This document shows, piece by piece, positions 55,342 to 63,476 of a stretch of DNA of 64,000 nt. Positions within the stretch are counted from its first letter, which is position 1; each line of letters begins with the position of its first letter. The translations under genes were made by a program, and so were the position numbers. The notes beneath the pieces were generated by a model. It was not told the DNA's origin, made no database searches, and worked only from the letters and a program-made list of their open reading frames with translations. The stretch is taken from NCBI RefSeq assembly GCF_014905615.1, contig NZ_AQGU01000022.1, positions 248,001-312,000 of the forward strand, in the 5' to 3' direction. The stretch is from Pseudoalteromonas aliena SW19. GTDB lineage: Bacteria > Pseudomonadota > Gammaproteobacteria > Enterobacterales > Alteromonadaceae.

Positions 55342-55821
55342 CTAACTTTTATTTTTTCCATGAAGCGCTAAACGTTCTAGCTTTTCTTTTAAAGAAGGAG
55401 GTGCAGAAGCTGCTATCGCATTTAAGTAATCCGCTGTTTGCTCACTCATTTTTCGTGAATTGGTAACTGTAGGACTACCCGACTTGTTCGCGGTACTTAA
55501 TCGCTGAGTCGCTTGAGGATTTGCAGTGATTTTTATTTGTCCGAGCTCTGCCATTCCAGCGGCTCTAAAATGCGAAAGCATATCCATTTTTAAGTAATTA
55601 AGTCTAAGCGCAATAGGTGCCGACACCGCCTCTATCATTAGCGTGCCGTCTCGGTAATTACTAACTCGGCATTTATCACCCAATTTAGGGCCTAAAAAAT
55701 CTTTTAATAAGGTTTGCTGTGTATCAAGTGCTTGGCTTTTGCCCGCATAAGCCGATAAACGATTATTTAACCCCGCCATAATATCGGTTAGCGGTTTTGG
55801 TGCATATCTATCTTTAGCCAT
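55342..55821 (-). CDS. DUF721 family DciA-like helicase loader
   Basis: 159 residues. The KH-like DUF721 domain (about residues 10-100) has LGDKCRVSNYRDGTLMIEAVSAPIALRLNYLK, close to the Vibrio DciA pattern. A flexible C-terminal tail follows. DciA loads the DnaB replicative helicase in bacteria that lack the phage-derived DnaC. It may thus be the initiation partner of DnaB and the DnaG primase at the other end of the window. Function is inferred from family; not seen next to secA or lpxC, where dciA often lies. Confidence 0.85.
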   Translation of the reverse strand: MAKDRYAPKPLTDIMAGLNNRLSAYAGKSQALDTQQTLLKDFLGPKLGDKCRVSNYRDGTLMIEAVSAPIALRLNYLKMDMLSHFRAAGMAELGQIKITANPQATQRLSTANKSGSPTVTNSRKMSEQTADYLNAIAASAPPSLKEKLERLALHGKNKS

Positions 55822-55893
55822 TTTACACCTCGTAAAAACTCACTTAGACCCAGAGATAATACTCTCGGTCTAAGTATACACCGCGTATTAATA

Positions 55894-57243
55894 CTACGCG
55901 CCGGCTATTTGCATTTGCTCTATTAATACTGAACCAGTTTGAATACCACCACGACGTTCTATATCACCACCAATAGCAGAAATACCTTTAAACATGTCTT
56001 TTAAATTACCGGCAATGGTAATTTCGCTTACCGGATATTGAATTTCACCATTTTCAATCCAAAAGCCAGCAGCACCACGTGAGTAATCACCCGTTACTGT
56101 ATTTACACCCTGCCCCATTAGCTCGGTTACTAATAAGCCTGTGCCCATGGTTTTTAATAGTGCAGTTAAATCGTTATGAGTTTGCTCAACAAGCCAGTTA
56201 TGTATACCGCCAGCATGGCCTGTTGGCTTCATATTCATTTTACGCGCGGCATAGCTTGCTAATAAATAAGTTTGTAACTCGCCGCCTTGAATAATTTCTC
56301 TGTCGAATGTTTTAACGCCTTCGCTATCAAACGGTGACGATGCCAAGCCTTTCAAAATATGCGGACGCTCTGCAATGTTTACGCAATTACTAAATACTTG
56401 TGTGCCCAAACTATCAAGTAAAAAACTTGATTTACGATAAAGCGCGCCACCACCAATGGCCGACACTAAGTGACCAAACAATGAGTTTGCAATGTCTGCT
56501 CTAAAAACAACCGGCACTTTCATTGTGCCTAACTTTTGGCTGTTTAATTTGGCTAATGTTTCAGCAGCGGCTTCAAGACCCACTGCTGCTGCATCATTTA
56601 AACCCGCTTGATCGCGCGCCACTGTGTAAGCAGAGTCCCGTTGCATGTGTTCGCCATCTTGACCTATTACCATAGTGCTAATGCTATGACGAGTACGTGG
56701 AAAACCCGTTATCAAACCATGGCTATTACCGTACACACGTAACCCTTGGTGCGATGAAAAACTCGCGCCATCTGAATTAACAATACGCTCATCTGCATTT
56801 AATGCAGCCTGCTCAGCTGCATGACAAAGCTCAATACCTTCCTCTGGGCTTACATCCCAAGGATGGTATAAATCTAAATCTTTAGGATTAAATTCAAGTA
56901 ACTCTTTATCAGCAACGCCATTGAATGGGTCATCCGATGTAAATTTGGCTATATCAATCGCTTTTTCGACTACCGTGCGTAATGTTTTTGGATTTAAATC
57001 AGCCGTCGACGCCGAGCCTTTATTATTACCAACATATACGCTAATGCCTAAGCCGCCATCTTGGTTAAACTCAATGGTTTCTACTTCACCCATTCGTGTA
57101 CTAACCGATAAACCAGACGTACTAGACATGGCCGCTTCTGCAGCTGTCGCGCCTAATTTTTTAGCATGTTCGAGTACTTCTGCTACCGCATCTTTAACTT
57201 GCGATATTTGCGAATAAATTGGATCGTTTTGTTGGCTTTTCAT
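55894..57243 (-). CDS. pmbA: Metalloprotease PmbA (TldE)
   Basis: 449 residues, non-catalytic partner of TldD in the TldD/E peptidase that matures microcins, clears CcdA-type peptides and acts on unfolded peptides. Seen: GGLGISVYVGNNKGSASTADL near residue 63, RDSAYTVARD, GGALYRKSSFLLDSLG near 268, and RGAAGFWIENGEIQYPVSEITIAGNL near 383. It is divergent from darP, the same arrangement as pmbA-yjgA in E. coli. tldD itself is not in the window. Confidence 0.97.
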   Translation of the reverse strand: MKSQQNDPIYSQISQVKDAVAEVLEHAKKLGATAAEAAMSSTSGLSVSTRMGEVETIEFNQDGGLGISVYVGNNKGSASTADLNPKTLRTVVEKAIDIAKFTSDDPFNGVADKELLEFNPKDLDLYHPWDVSPEEGIELCHAAEQAALNADERIVNSDGASFSSHQGLRVYGNSHGLITGFPRTRHSISTMVIGQDGEHMQRDSAYTVARDQAGLNDAAAVGLEAAAETLAKLNSQKLGTMKVPVVFRADIANSLFGHLVSAIGGGALYRKSSFLLDSLGTQVFSNCVNIAERPHILKGLASSPFDSEGVKTFDREIIQGGELQTYLLASYAARKMNMKPTGHAGGIHNWLVEQTHNDLTALLKTMGTGLLVTELMGQGVNTVTGDYSRGAAGFWIENGEIQYPVSEITIAGNLKDMFKGISAIGGDIERRGGIQTGSVLIEQMQIAGA

Positions 57244-57387
57244 AAATTAAGTCCTGAGCCTTAGGGGCATAATGCACGCATTTCTTATATTTAAATGCTA
57301 ACACACTCAATGCATCACATCAGCTAATATTCCTAAGTATCATATTCATGTATAATGGCAAAAGTTATTTTTATTTAAGAGCACCCC

Positions 57388-57921
57388 ATGGCAAAGAAAA
57401 AAGGCAAGCCTGCTGAAATTGAAGAAGAAATTGAATATGTATCAAGAACGGAGCTTAAGCGTGAAGCGCAAGAGTTTCATCAGTTAGGTACTGAAATTGC
57501 CAAAATGGGTAAAAAACAGCGCGAACGCCTACCATTAAATGATGATTTAAAAGCGGCCATGGTAGTCGCTGATAAAATTAGCAATAAAAGCGACGCGTAC
57601 CGCCGTCACTTAAATTACATTGCTAAAACGTTGCGTACTGTAGAAAACATTGACGCTATTAGAGCGATTATCGATGTAATGCTTAATAAAAATAACCAAG
57701 CTGAAGTATTGGTCAAAAAAATTGAGCAACTACGTTCAGATTTAATTGAACAAGGCGATGACCTTATTAATGAGACGATTGAGCAGTTTCCGTCTCTTGA
57801 TCGTCAACAAATGCGCCAATTAGTTCGTAATGCGGCAAAAGAAGCGAAAGCTGAAAAGCCAGGTAAAGGTTATAAAGAGTTATTCCAATATCTCAAAGAT
57901 GCACATACCGTTACGTATTAG
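57388..57921 (+). CDS. darP: Ribosome biogenesis factor DarP (YjgA, DUF615)
   Basis: 177-residue basic helical protein that associates with late 50S assembly intermediates. IEYVSRTELKREAQEFHQLG lies near residue 14, followed by AKMGKKQRERLPL, YRRHLNYIAKTLR near 71, and a C-terminal RQLVRNAAKEAKAEKPGKGYKELFQYL. Divergent from pmbA with 144 bases between, as in enterics. Terminated by a strong hairpin. Confidence 0.95.
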   Translation: MAKKKGKPAEIEEEIEYVSRTELKREAQEFHQLGTEIAKMGKKQRERLPLNDDLKAAMVVADKISNKSDAYRRHLNYIAKTLRTVENIDAIRAIIDVMLNKNNQAEVLVKKIEQLRSDLIEQGDDLINETIEQFPSLDRQQMRQLVRNAAKEAKAEKPGKGYKELFQYLKDAHTVTY

Positions 57922-57948
57922 TTTATGTCGTACTAACTTATATTTTAT

Positions 57949-57974
57949 TAAAAAGGTGCTTTGGCACCTTTTTT
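57949..57974 (+). terminator. Intrinsic terminator after darP
   Basis: AAAAGGTGC / GCACCTTTT stem with a 4-base loop and a T-run that merges with the FNR-like site of hemN. Confidence 0.88.
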
Positions 57975-58014
57975 GTTATAGATCAAACTGCCTCCCTGTG
58001 TACTTTTTTATAAT
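57973..58014 (+). promoter_or_regulatory. FNR-like site and promoter of hemN
   Basis: TTGTTATAGATCAA at 57973-57986 matches the FNR consensus TTGAT-N4-ATCAA at 9 of 10 positions. The -10 TATAAT is at 58009-58014. With the start seven bases on, the site centre falls at -41.5, the class II activator position. No good -35 hexamer is present, as expected for an activator-dependent promoter. Confidence 0.75.
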
Positions 58015-58045
58015 CTCCCCCTAAATAAATACTTAGGTGCGCGTG

Positions 58046-59419
58046 ATGATTAAACTTCCACAGTGGGATCAAACCCTAATAAACAAATATAATGTGTCTG
58101 GCCCCCGTTATACCTCGTATCCCACCGCTTTATCGCTGAGTGATGGGTATCAGCAGCAGGACTTACTAAGCGCGATAGAATCATCAAATAGTCGCTCACT
58201 CTCTTTGTATATTCATATTCCGTTTTGTAGCCAGCTTTGCTACTACTGTGGCTGCAATAAAATAATCACACGCCACCAATCTAAAGCAGATATTTATCTC
58301 GATTTTTTAGCAAAAGAAATTATTGCTCAGGCTCATTTATTTAAAAACTACACGGTTGAGCAATTACATTTAGGTGGCGGTACACCCACTTTTTTAACCG
58401 CAAAACAAATGACCCGTTTAATAAAGCTTTTAGAGCAGCACTTTAATTTTACGCGAACTACTGAACGCGGCATTGAAATAGACCCACGCTCACTTGCCGA
58501 TAATATGCTTGTTGATTTAAGAATGCTTGGCTTTAATCGTGTCTCGTTTGGGATTCAAGACTTTAACGATGACGTACAGCTTGCTGTTAATCGCCCGCAA
58601 AATGCAGATACCGTTAAGCAATTAATTACACAAGCTCGCGAACTGGGGTTTCAATCTATTAATGCAGATATGATTTATGGGCTACCACTACAAACACCAC
58701 AGAGCTTTAAACAAACTATAAAGCAACTTATTGAGTTAAGCCCTGACCGAGTATCGGTGTTTAACTATGCGCACTTACCAGAGCGCTTTGCCGCACAGCG
58801 AAAAATTAAAGATGTAGATTTACCCAGTGCACATAATAAACTCACCATGTTTAAAAATACGCTAGAACAAATGACGCAAGCAGGGTATCAGTTTATTGGT
58901 ATGGACCACTTTGCAAAAATTGATAACGAACTAGCTGTTGCACAAAATAAAGGTAAGTTACACCGTAATTTTCAAGGTTACACAACCCATGGAAATTGTG
59001 ATTTATTAGGCTTAGGTGTGTCATCAATTTCACAAATTGGCACTGCCGTCTTACAAAATCAAAAAGAATTAAAGCATTATTACCACAGCGTAGAAATACA
59101 AAACGGCTGTGCTCTTAATAAAGGTATGCACTTAACACATGACGATGTCATTCGTGCTGATGCAATTAAGCAGCTAATTTGCCAGTTTGAATTAGATATA
59201 CAAGCGTTTAGCGAAAAACATACGCTTGTATTTAATGACTACTTTAAAGATGCGTTAATTGCGCTTGCACCGCTCATTAAAGATGAGTTGCTAACGATAA
59301 CTGAGCATAAAATTAGCGTGACACCACGCGGTAACTTATTTATTCGTATTATTTGCATGTGCTTTGACGCTCATTTACAAAAACAAATTAACACAACGCG
59401 CTTTTCAAGAGTGATTTAG
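58046..59419 (+). CDS. hemN: Oxygen-independent coproporphyrinogen III oxidase HemN
   Basis: Radical-SAM enzyme that decarboxylates coproporphyrinogen III during heme synthesis without oxygen. 457 residues from ATG 58046, the E. coli length; GTG 58037 is an alternative. The N-terminal KYNVSGPRYTSYPTA is typical, and the 4Fe-4S motif is in IPFCSQLCYYCGCNK near residue 60. HLGGGTPTFL lies near 108, and GLGVSSISQI near 322. The FNR-like site before it suggests low-oxygen induction. Downstream order DUF2489, yihI parallels the enterobacterial hemN-yihI neighbourhood. Confidence 0.97.
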   Translation: MIKLPQWDQTLINKYNVSGPRYTSYPTALSLSDGYQQQDLLSAIESSNSRSLSLYIHIPFCSQLCYYCGCNKIITRHQSKADIYLDFLAKEIIAQAHLFKNYTVEQLHLGGGTPTFLTAKQMTRLIKLLEQHFNFTRTTERGIEIDPRSLADNMLVDLRMLGFNRVSFGIQDFNDDVQLAVNRPQNADTVKQLITQARELGFQSINADMIYGLPLQTPQSFKQTIKQLIELSPDRVSVFNYAHLPERFAAQRKIKDVDLPSAHNKLTMFKNTLEQMTQAGYQFIGMDHFAKIDNELAVAQNKGKLHRNFQGYTTHGNCDLLGLGVSSISQIGTAVLQNQKELKHYYHSVEIQNGCALNKGMHLTHDDVIRADAIKQLICQFELDIQAFSEKHTLVFNDYFKDALIALAPLIKDELLTITEHKISVTPRGNLFIRIICMCFDAHLQKQINTTRFSRVI

Positions 59420-59421
59420 CC

Positions 59422-59447
59422 TTAACTCTGGGTAACAAATACATCGG
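59422..59447. repeat. Truncated left end of MITE-like element A
   Basis: CCTTAACTCTGGGTAACAAA followed by TACATC matches the first 26 bases of copy 2 at 22 positions. No right end follows; the sequence runs straight into a terminator. It looks like a decayed fragment. Confidence 0.45.
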
Positions 59448-59451
59448 CACA

Positions 59452-59478
59452 AAAAAAGCAGACCTAGGTCTGCTTTTT
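59452..59478. terminator. Bidirectional terminator, hemN / DUF2489
   Basis: AAAAAGCAGACC / GGTCTGCTTTTT palindrome with almost no loop, between converging genes. Confidence 0.88.
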
Positions 59479-59495
59479 GTATTTGAGTTGTAGCT

Positions 59496-60011
59496 TTAAT
59501 TAAAAACCACTTTATCGCTGCCTGGAGCGGCTTTAAACTCGATGATAATTTTGGCGCAATCGGCCTTAACCTCATCTTTAAGTGTTTCTTCAGCTTGCCA
59601 GCGAGCTTTATCTAGCTTAAAAATCTCTTTTTTAGAGTATTTTTTACGTGCATCGTGCGTCGGCATTTCTTTAACTACCTGATACATTTTATAAATACCA
59701 GGATATTTAACAGTCAAATCTTGCTCGTTCTCAAAGCTATATTGAGACATAAGTACCCAAATGCGTAAACAGCCTTCAGAAAACTCACACTGCTCTTCAT
59801 TCATTGCACGTGCGATTAAATGAATACTATCGGCTAGTTTTGCGTTTCGTTTTAAACGCGACTTTTCAAGCTTTTGCTTTTGTTCAGCCTGCGTTTTGGC
59901 AATTAACTTTTTTTGCGCATTTAACTTATACAGCAACTGACCCGCATAAAATGCCAAGCCAGCTATGATAGCAGCGCCTAAAAACAAGGCCAAAATTATC
60001 GCAGTACTCAT
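59496..60011 (-). CDS. DUF2489 family membrane-anchored protein
   Basis: 171 residues. One N-terminal membrane helix (about 4-27) is followed by a basic coiled-coil-like segment (KLNAQKKLIAKTQAEQKQKL) and a soluble domain with LADSIHLIARAMNEEQCEFSEGCLRIWVL, which I associate with DUF2489. Function unknown. It follows yihI by 13 bases on the same strand and is likely cotranscribed. Widespread in the same yihI-hemN neighbourhood of marine gammaproteobacteria, from memory. Confidence 0.85.
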   Translation of the reverse strand: MSTAIILALFLGAAIIAGLAFYAGQLLYKLNAQKKLIAKTQAEQKQKLEKSRLKRNAKLADSIHLIARAMNEEQCEFSEGCLRIWVLMSQYSFENEQDLTVKYPGIYKMYQVVKEMPTHDARKKYSKKEIFKLDKARWQAEETLKDEVKADCAKIIIEFKAAPGSDKVVFN

Positions 60012-60024
60012 TAATTACCCTTAA

Positions 60025-60618
60025 TTACTTGTCTTCTTCATCATCTAGCCATTCATTTGCTAGATCATTTGATAGATACTGATCAAAGTCTGAGTTTGAA
60101 TTACCTTCGCCAATAAAGTCATCTTCAAGCTCTGGCTCATCTTCGTCTTCAAGCCCTAACAATTCGCATAAAACCTGGTGACGAGCAATACTGCTATTAA
60201 AGTACTTGGCATCTTTACCCGTTAATAGCTCACCGCCTTCGTGACGCTCTACTAATTTAAGTAAACGCACATCGTTTTCAAGCGCTTCAAGCTCTTGCTC
60301 TGGTGTAAACTCAGGTTGCACAACTTTTTTAAGCTCAATTGTTGGCTTTAAGTTACGTTTCATTTCTACTTTTGGTTCAACAGCCGTTGCAACTAGTGGC
60401 ACTGGTTTTTTACTACCAATGCGCTTATCTCTAGAACCTGACTGTGAATTTTGGCTATCGTCATTTAATGCATCAGGTGCATTACGCGAACCAGGCTTAG
60501 CACCTTTGGTTTTTTTAACTCGCTGCTCTTTTAATGCACGCATTTCTTTAAGCTTATCTTGGCTTAAACGTACTGGTCCATTTGAAGGGCTTTTGCGTGA
60601 CTTTTTCGTTCTACTCAT
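60025..60618 (-). CDS. yihI: Der GTPase-activating protein YihI
   Basis: 197 residues (E. coli 169). The very basic, Ser/Arg/Lys-rich N-terminal half starts MSRTKKSRKSPSNGPVRLSQ. The conserved central segment EQELEALENDVRLLKLVERHEGGELLTGKDAKYF begins near residue 109, and the tail is acidic. YihI stimulates the GTPase Der and so delays late 50S assembly. A 39-codon frame overlaps its start by ATGA. Lies beside the CsrB/CsrC-like RNA gene, as in E. coli. Confidence 0.94.
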   Translation of the reverse strand: MSRTKKSRKSPSNGPVRLSQDKLKEMRALKEQRVKKTKGAKPGSRNAPDALNDDSQNSQSGSRDKRIGSKKPVPLVATAVEPKVEMKRNLKPTIELKKVVQPEFTPEQELEALENDVRLLKLVERHEGGELLTGKDAKYFNSSIARHQVLCELLGLEDEDEPELEDDFIGEGNSNSDFDQYLSNDLANEWLDDEEDK

Positions 60619-60734
60619 ATCTTGATCGTCTCACTTAAGAGGTTTTGAGCGAGGTGCAAATTAATGGACATCGCAGTGCTGGCATAGCCAGAAGAATTCA
60701 GTTTGCGCTTCAGAGGTTGGGCTTCTCGTGTCAT
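60615..60734 (-). CDS. Candidate 39-residue upstream ORF overlapping yihI
   Basis: Begins MTREAQPLKRKLNSSGYAST and ends in TGA sharing ATGA with the yihI start. AGG lies four bases before its ATG. GC content and codons (CTC, AAG, CTG) differ from neighbours, and the DNA also folds (CTGGC TAT GCCAG), so it could instead be a structured leader. An extended -10 (TGTTACAAT, minus strand, about 60786-60778) could drive it and yihI. Confidence 0.35.
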   Translation of the reverse strand: MTREAQPLKRKLNSSGYASTAMSINLHLAQNLLSETIKI

Positions 60735-60790
60735 AGCGCCTAAACTAGCTTATCGCCAGTTATTAAACGGTGGGTATTGTAACAGGACAA

Positions 60791-60825
60791 ATAAAAAGGC
60801 GGTAGAGAAAACATCTCTACCGCCT
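60791..60825 (-). terminator. Intrinsic terminator of the Csr-type RNA
   Basis: Perfect 12-bp stem AGGCGGTAGAGA / TCTCTACCGCCT with a 5-base loop, followed on the minus strand by TTTTTAT. No protein gene ends nearby upstream on this strand, so it terminates a noncoding transcript. Confidence 0.92.
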
Positions 60826-61096
60826 GCTAATCTGAGCGCCATTATCTGGACACTTCTCCCTTCGACTTTTTTTAGTCATTATTATTTTTATTATTATCAG
60901 TCCGTATTGTTATTATTTTTTCGTTCCTTGTGACATTCCATTTTGTTTTTATTATTAAACTTCCATGAGTTTTTATTTTTATCGGTCTTCCTGACTCTTT
61001 TTTGTTATTTCCTTTTGTAGCAACAATCTAGTGCTACGTAGTCGTGCCGCGCTACTGTCCTTATAGCTATTTCCATTTTATTATTATTTTGCGACA
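60791..61096 (-). ncRNA. CsrB/CsrC-family CsrA-sequestering small RNA
   Basis: About 305 nt predicted on the minus strand. Nine GGA motifs lie in 219 bases (plus-strand TCC at 60856, 60901, 60925, 60937, 60962, 60989, 61010, 61058 and 61072), mostly as AAGGA, ATGGA or CAGGA. They are separated by AU-rich linkers such as AATAATAATAAAA. CsrA binds GGA in loops, and CsrB/CsrC RNAs soak it up with many such sites. A strong terminator ends it. It lies between yihI and the cytochrome c4/engB pair; E. coli csrC sits between yihI and engB (yihA). Predicted 5' end from the promoter at 61103-61130 is approximate. Confidence 0.82.
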
Positions 61097-61102
61097 GGGG
61101 TT

Positions 61103-61130
61103 AATCTACTCGTTAATAACTTTGTTACAA
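61103..61130 (-). promoter_or_regulatory. Candidate promoter of the Csr-type RNA
   Basis: Read on the minus strand: TTGTAA at 61130-61125, a 16-base spacer, TAGATT at 61108-61103. Both are 4 of 6 matches, consistent with an activator-dependent promoter. Confidence 0.45.
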
Positions 61131-61219
61131 CTAATTTATATGTTTTTTCTTGCAGCATCTACGTTAACAAATTCAACTTCATTTAAATTACAATAACTTA
61201 ATAAAAATAAAACTTTTAA

Positions 61220-61237
61220 AATAAGACTTTTCTTACA
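61220..61237 (-). promoter_or_regulatory. GacA/UvrY-type upstream activating box
   Basis: TGTAAGAAAAGTCTTATT on the minus strand. The known box is TGTAAG-N6-CTTACA; the left half and spacing are exact and the right half matches 4 of 6. It lies about 130 bases upstream of the predicted RNA start, and such boxes are typically far upstream of csrB/rsm genes. Confidence 0.6.
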
Positions 61238-61295
61238 CTACCGTATGGCCAATGTCTTACAAATAACAACGGCAATATCGCTAGTTTCAGGCACA

Positions 61296-61321
61296 AAAAA
61301 AGCAGCTTGAGCTGCTTTTTG
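61296..61321 (-). terminator. Terminator of cytochrome c4
   Basis: AAAAAGCAGC TTGA GCTGCTTTTT hairpin, 47 bases past the stop codon, usable in both directions. It isolates the Csr-type RNA from the cytochrome gene. Confidence 0.88.
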
Positions 61322-61367
61322 TAAACATTGTAGTGTATTTATTAATTAAAATTAAATAAATACGACT

Positions 61368-62000
61368 TTAGTGTAAACCGCCTAAGTACTGAGAAAGCAC
61401 TTCAATGTCTTTATCTGTTAATTTCTTCGCTATATCGCCCATCATACCATTTAGGTCATTATGACGTGTACCATCACGGAATTTTTCAAGCTGAGCTTTG
61501 ATGTATCCTGGATGCTGAAAAGAAATTTTTGGAAATTTAGCCAGTGATGAGCCATTACCACGTGGACCATGACATGCAGCACACGACGGAATTCCTCGTT
61601 CGGCATCGCCTGCTTTAAATAACATTTCGCCAACTTCAACAACATCTTTAGGTGTAACACCTTCAGACATGTTCATTGAAGAAAAATAAGCAGATAGATC
61701 TTTCATGTCTTGCTCGCTAAGTGGCATAGCCATTGCGCTCATTACTGGATCCATACGCCCTTCTTTGCCGCCTGACGTCATACCTAATTTTAAATCCTTA
61801 AGTTGTTTAAGGATGTAATCTGGGTGTTGACCTGCAATTTTAGGGTAAATGTTAATCGGTGCATTACCGTCTGGGCCGTGACAAGCCGCACACGTTACTG
61901 ATTTTTCTTTACCTGCGTTTACATCGCCATCAAATGCTGTTGCGTTGCTTGCTGACAACGCACCAAGCAATATTGTTAAAGATAGTGCTATTTTTTTCAT
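61368..62000 (-). CDS. Diheme cytochrome c4
   Basis: 210 residues with a signal peptide (cleavage near ATA-FDG). Two class I heme domains: C37-A-A-C40-H41 and C140-A-A-C143-H144, with candidate axial Met in PVMSAMAMP and NGMMGDI. This is a periplasmic electron carrier, usually passing electrons to terminal oxidases. Divergent from engB across a 281-base AT-rich region. Confidence 0.95.
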   Translation of the reverse strand: MKKIALSLTILLGALSASNATAFDGDVNAGKEKSVTCAACHGPDGNAPINIYPKIAGQHPDYILKQLKDLKLGMTSGGKEGRMDPVMSAMAMPLSEQDMKDLSAYFSSMNMSEGVTPKDVVEVGEMLFKAGDAERGIPSCAACHGPRGNGSSLAKFPKISFQHPGYIKAQLEKFRDGTRHNDLNGMMGDIAKKLTDKDIEVLSQYLGGLH

Positions 62001-62230
62001 GGTGAATTCTCTGTTTCCGACCCTGTATCATCTACAATCGTGATGCTGTAATAAACATATTCTACACGATAATAAATTCTCTGGCACGTTTTCTACACAT
62101 ATTAAGCTTATAATTTACAGGGTTTTGACTTAGATTAAGCTTTAACATGTTTTAAATGTACCACAGGCGTTGCTTTTAGGTGGTTAAATACGCTTTTTAA
62201 TACATCCTTTATAGTATAAAATACGCGCCC

Positions 62231-62264
62231 TGAGTAAATTTGGTTTACTCAATGTTATTTTTTT
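62231..62264 (+). promoter_or_regulatory. Hairpin and T-run in the engB leader
   Basis: TGAGTAAA TTTGG TTTACTCA stem-loop at 62231-62251, then six bases later TTTTTTT, ending 17 bases before the engB start codon. It may be a weak attenuator-like element or chance. Confidence 0.3.
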
Positions 62265-62281
62265 AAGTTTTAGGAGAGCCT

Positions 62282-62947
62282 GTGCTCAAATCTCGTATCA
62301 AATATAATACTGCGTCTTTCGTAACAAGCGCTCCAGACATTACTAAATTACCTGCTGATACGGGAATTGAAGTTGCGTTTGCCGGTCGCTCCAATGCAGG
62401 TAAGTCAAGTGCATTAAATGCATTAACAGATCAAAAACTAGCACGTACCAGTAAAACGCCTGGCCGTACTCAACTGATCAACACATTCGATTTAGCTGAT
62501 GTTGACGATATGCGCCTTATCGATTTGCCAGGTTATGGTTTTGCTAAAGTGCCAATCGAAATGAAAAAGAAATGGCAAAAGTCGTTAGGTGAATATCTGC
62601 AAAAGCGCCAAAGCTTAAAAGGTATCGTTATTTTAATGGATATTCGTCATCCTTTAAAAGATCTAGACCGCGATTTAATTAACTGGGCAATTGGTAGTGA
62701 AATTCCAGTATTGGCGCTATTGACTAAAGCTGACAAACTTAAGCAAGGCGCACGTAAAGCGCAAGTACTGCAAGTTCGCCGTGAATTAAGTACGCTTGAT
62801 GGGGATATAACAGTCCATGCATTTTCATCACTAAAAGGCACGGGCTTACCAGAAGTTGCTAAAAAGCTAGATGAATGGTTTTTGGGCCCTATCATAGCAG
62901 TGCCACCTGCAGATAAAGCGACTGAGGAAACTAATCCAGACGCTTAA
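62282..62947 (+). CDS. engB: Ribosome biogenesis GTPase EngB (YihA/YsxC)
   Basis: 221 residues. TRAFAC-class GTPase: G1 [14 protein letters not shown] near residue 36, G2 TPGRTQ, G3 DLPGYGFAK near 81, G4 TKAD near 148, and G5 in FSSLKGTG. Essential for 50S assembly. GTG start at 62282 with AGGAGAGCCT upstream. The C-terminal tail of about 20 residues is Ala/Pro/Glu-rich. In E. coli polA and spot 42 RNA follow on the far side; here a DUF1285 gene converges ten bases away. Confidence 0.97.
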   Translation: MLKSRIKYNTASFVTSAPDITKLPADTGIEVAFAGRSNAGKSSALNALTDQKLARTSKTPGRTQLINTFDLADVDDMRLIDLPGYGFAKVPIEMKKKWQKSLGEYLQKRQSLKGIVILMDIRHPLKDLDRDLINWAIGSEIPVLALLTKADKLKQGARKAQVLQVRRELSTLDGDITVHAFSSLKGTGLPEVAKKLDEWFLGPIIAVPPADKATEETNPDA

Positions 62948-62957
62948 TACGTCTGAA

Positions 62958-63476
62958 TTACGATAAATAAAACTGTTTACCAGCAGATTTAATAAAGTAG
63001 CCGAGCTTATCAGTCTCGGCTTTTTCAGCCCACTGATAAAATACGCTTCGCGCAACACGCGCACTACACCCATTAGGTAGCTTTAAATAAGGCACTTTTG
63101 AGCCTTTATAATCTTTCACATACAAAGGCTGCTGAGCGCTCACCAACCACAGCCTAGCCACATTATCGATGCAACACAAAACCTGCCCTTGTGCTGTATT
63201 TTCAAAACGCCAATCAACAATAATAAACGGTGCATCATCAACCGTTATTGTTATTTTTTCGACGGGTGTTTTTAAATAAAACAGCTCTTCTTCTTTACAT
63301 AATACAGAAGCAAATAGCTTTACCATGGCGAGGCGTGTTATTTCGCTGCCTTCGTAAAACCATTTACCTTCATGATTAATCACAATTGGCAACTCACCAC
63401 AATAAGTAGGCTGCCAACTATCAAAAGGTTTACTTGGCTCGCTTAATTGCTTGCTAAGCTCACTTAAAGAAATCAC
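62958..63476 (-). CDS. DUF1285 family protein
   Basis: 172-residue soluble protein. Near residue 35 HEGKWFYEGSEITRLAMVKLFASVL, then YLKTPVEKITITVDDAPFI near 68, the DUF1285 pattern. Function unknown. Starts with GTG overlapping the yceI-like stop (GTGA), so the two genes are translationally coupled. It converges with engB. Confidence 0.9.
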   Translation of the reverse strand: MISLSELSKQLSEPSKPFDSWQPTYCGELPIVINHEGKWFYEGSEITRLAMVKLFASVLCKEEELFYLKTPVEKITITVDDAPFIIVDWRFENTAQGQVLCCIDNVARLWLVSAQQPLYVKDYKGSKVPYLKLPNGCSARVARSVFYQWAEKAETDKLGYFIKSAGKQFYLS

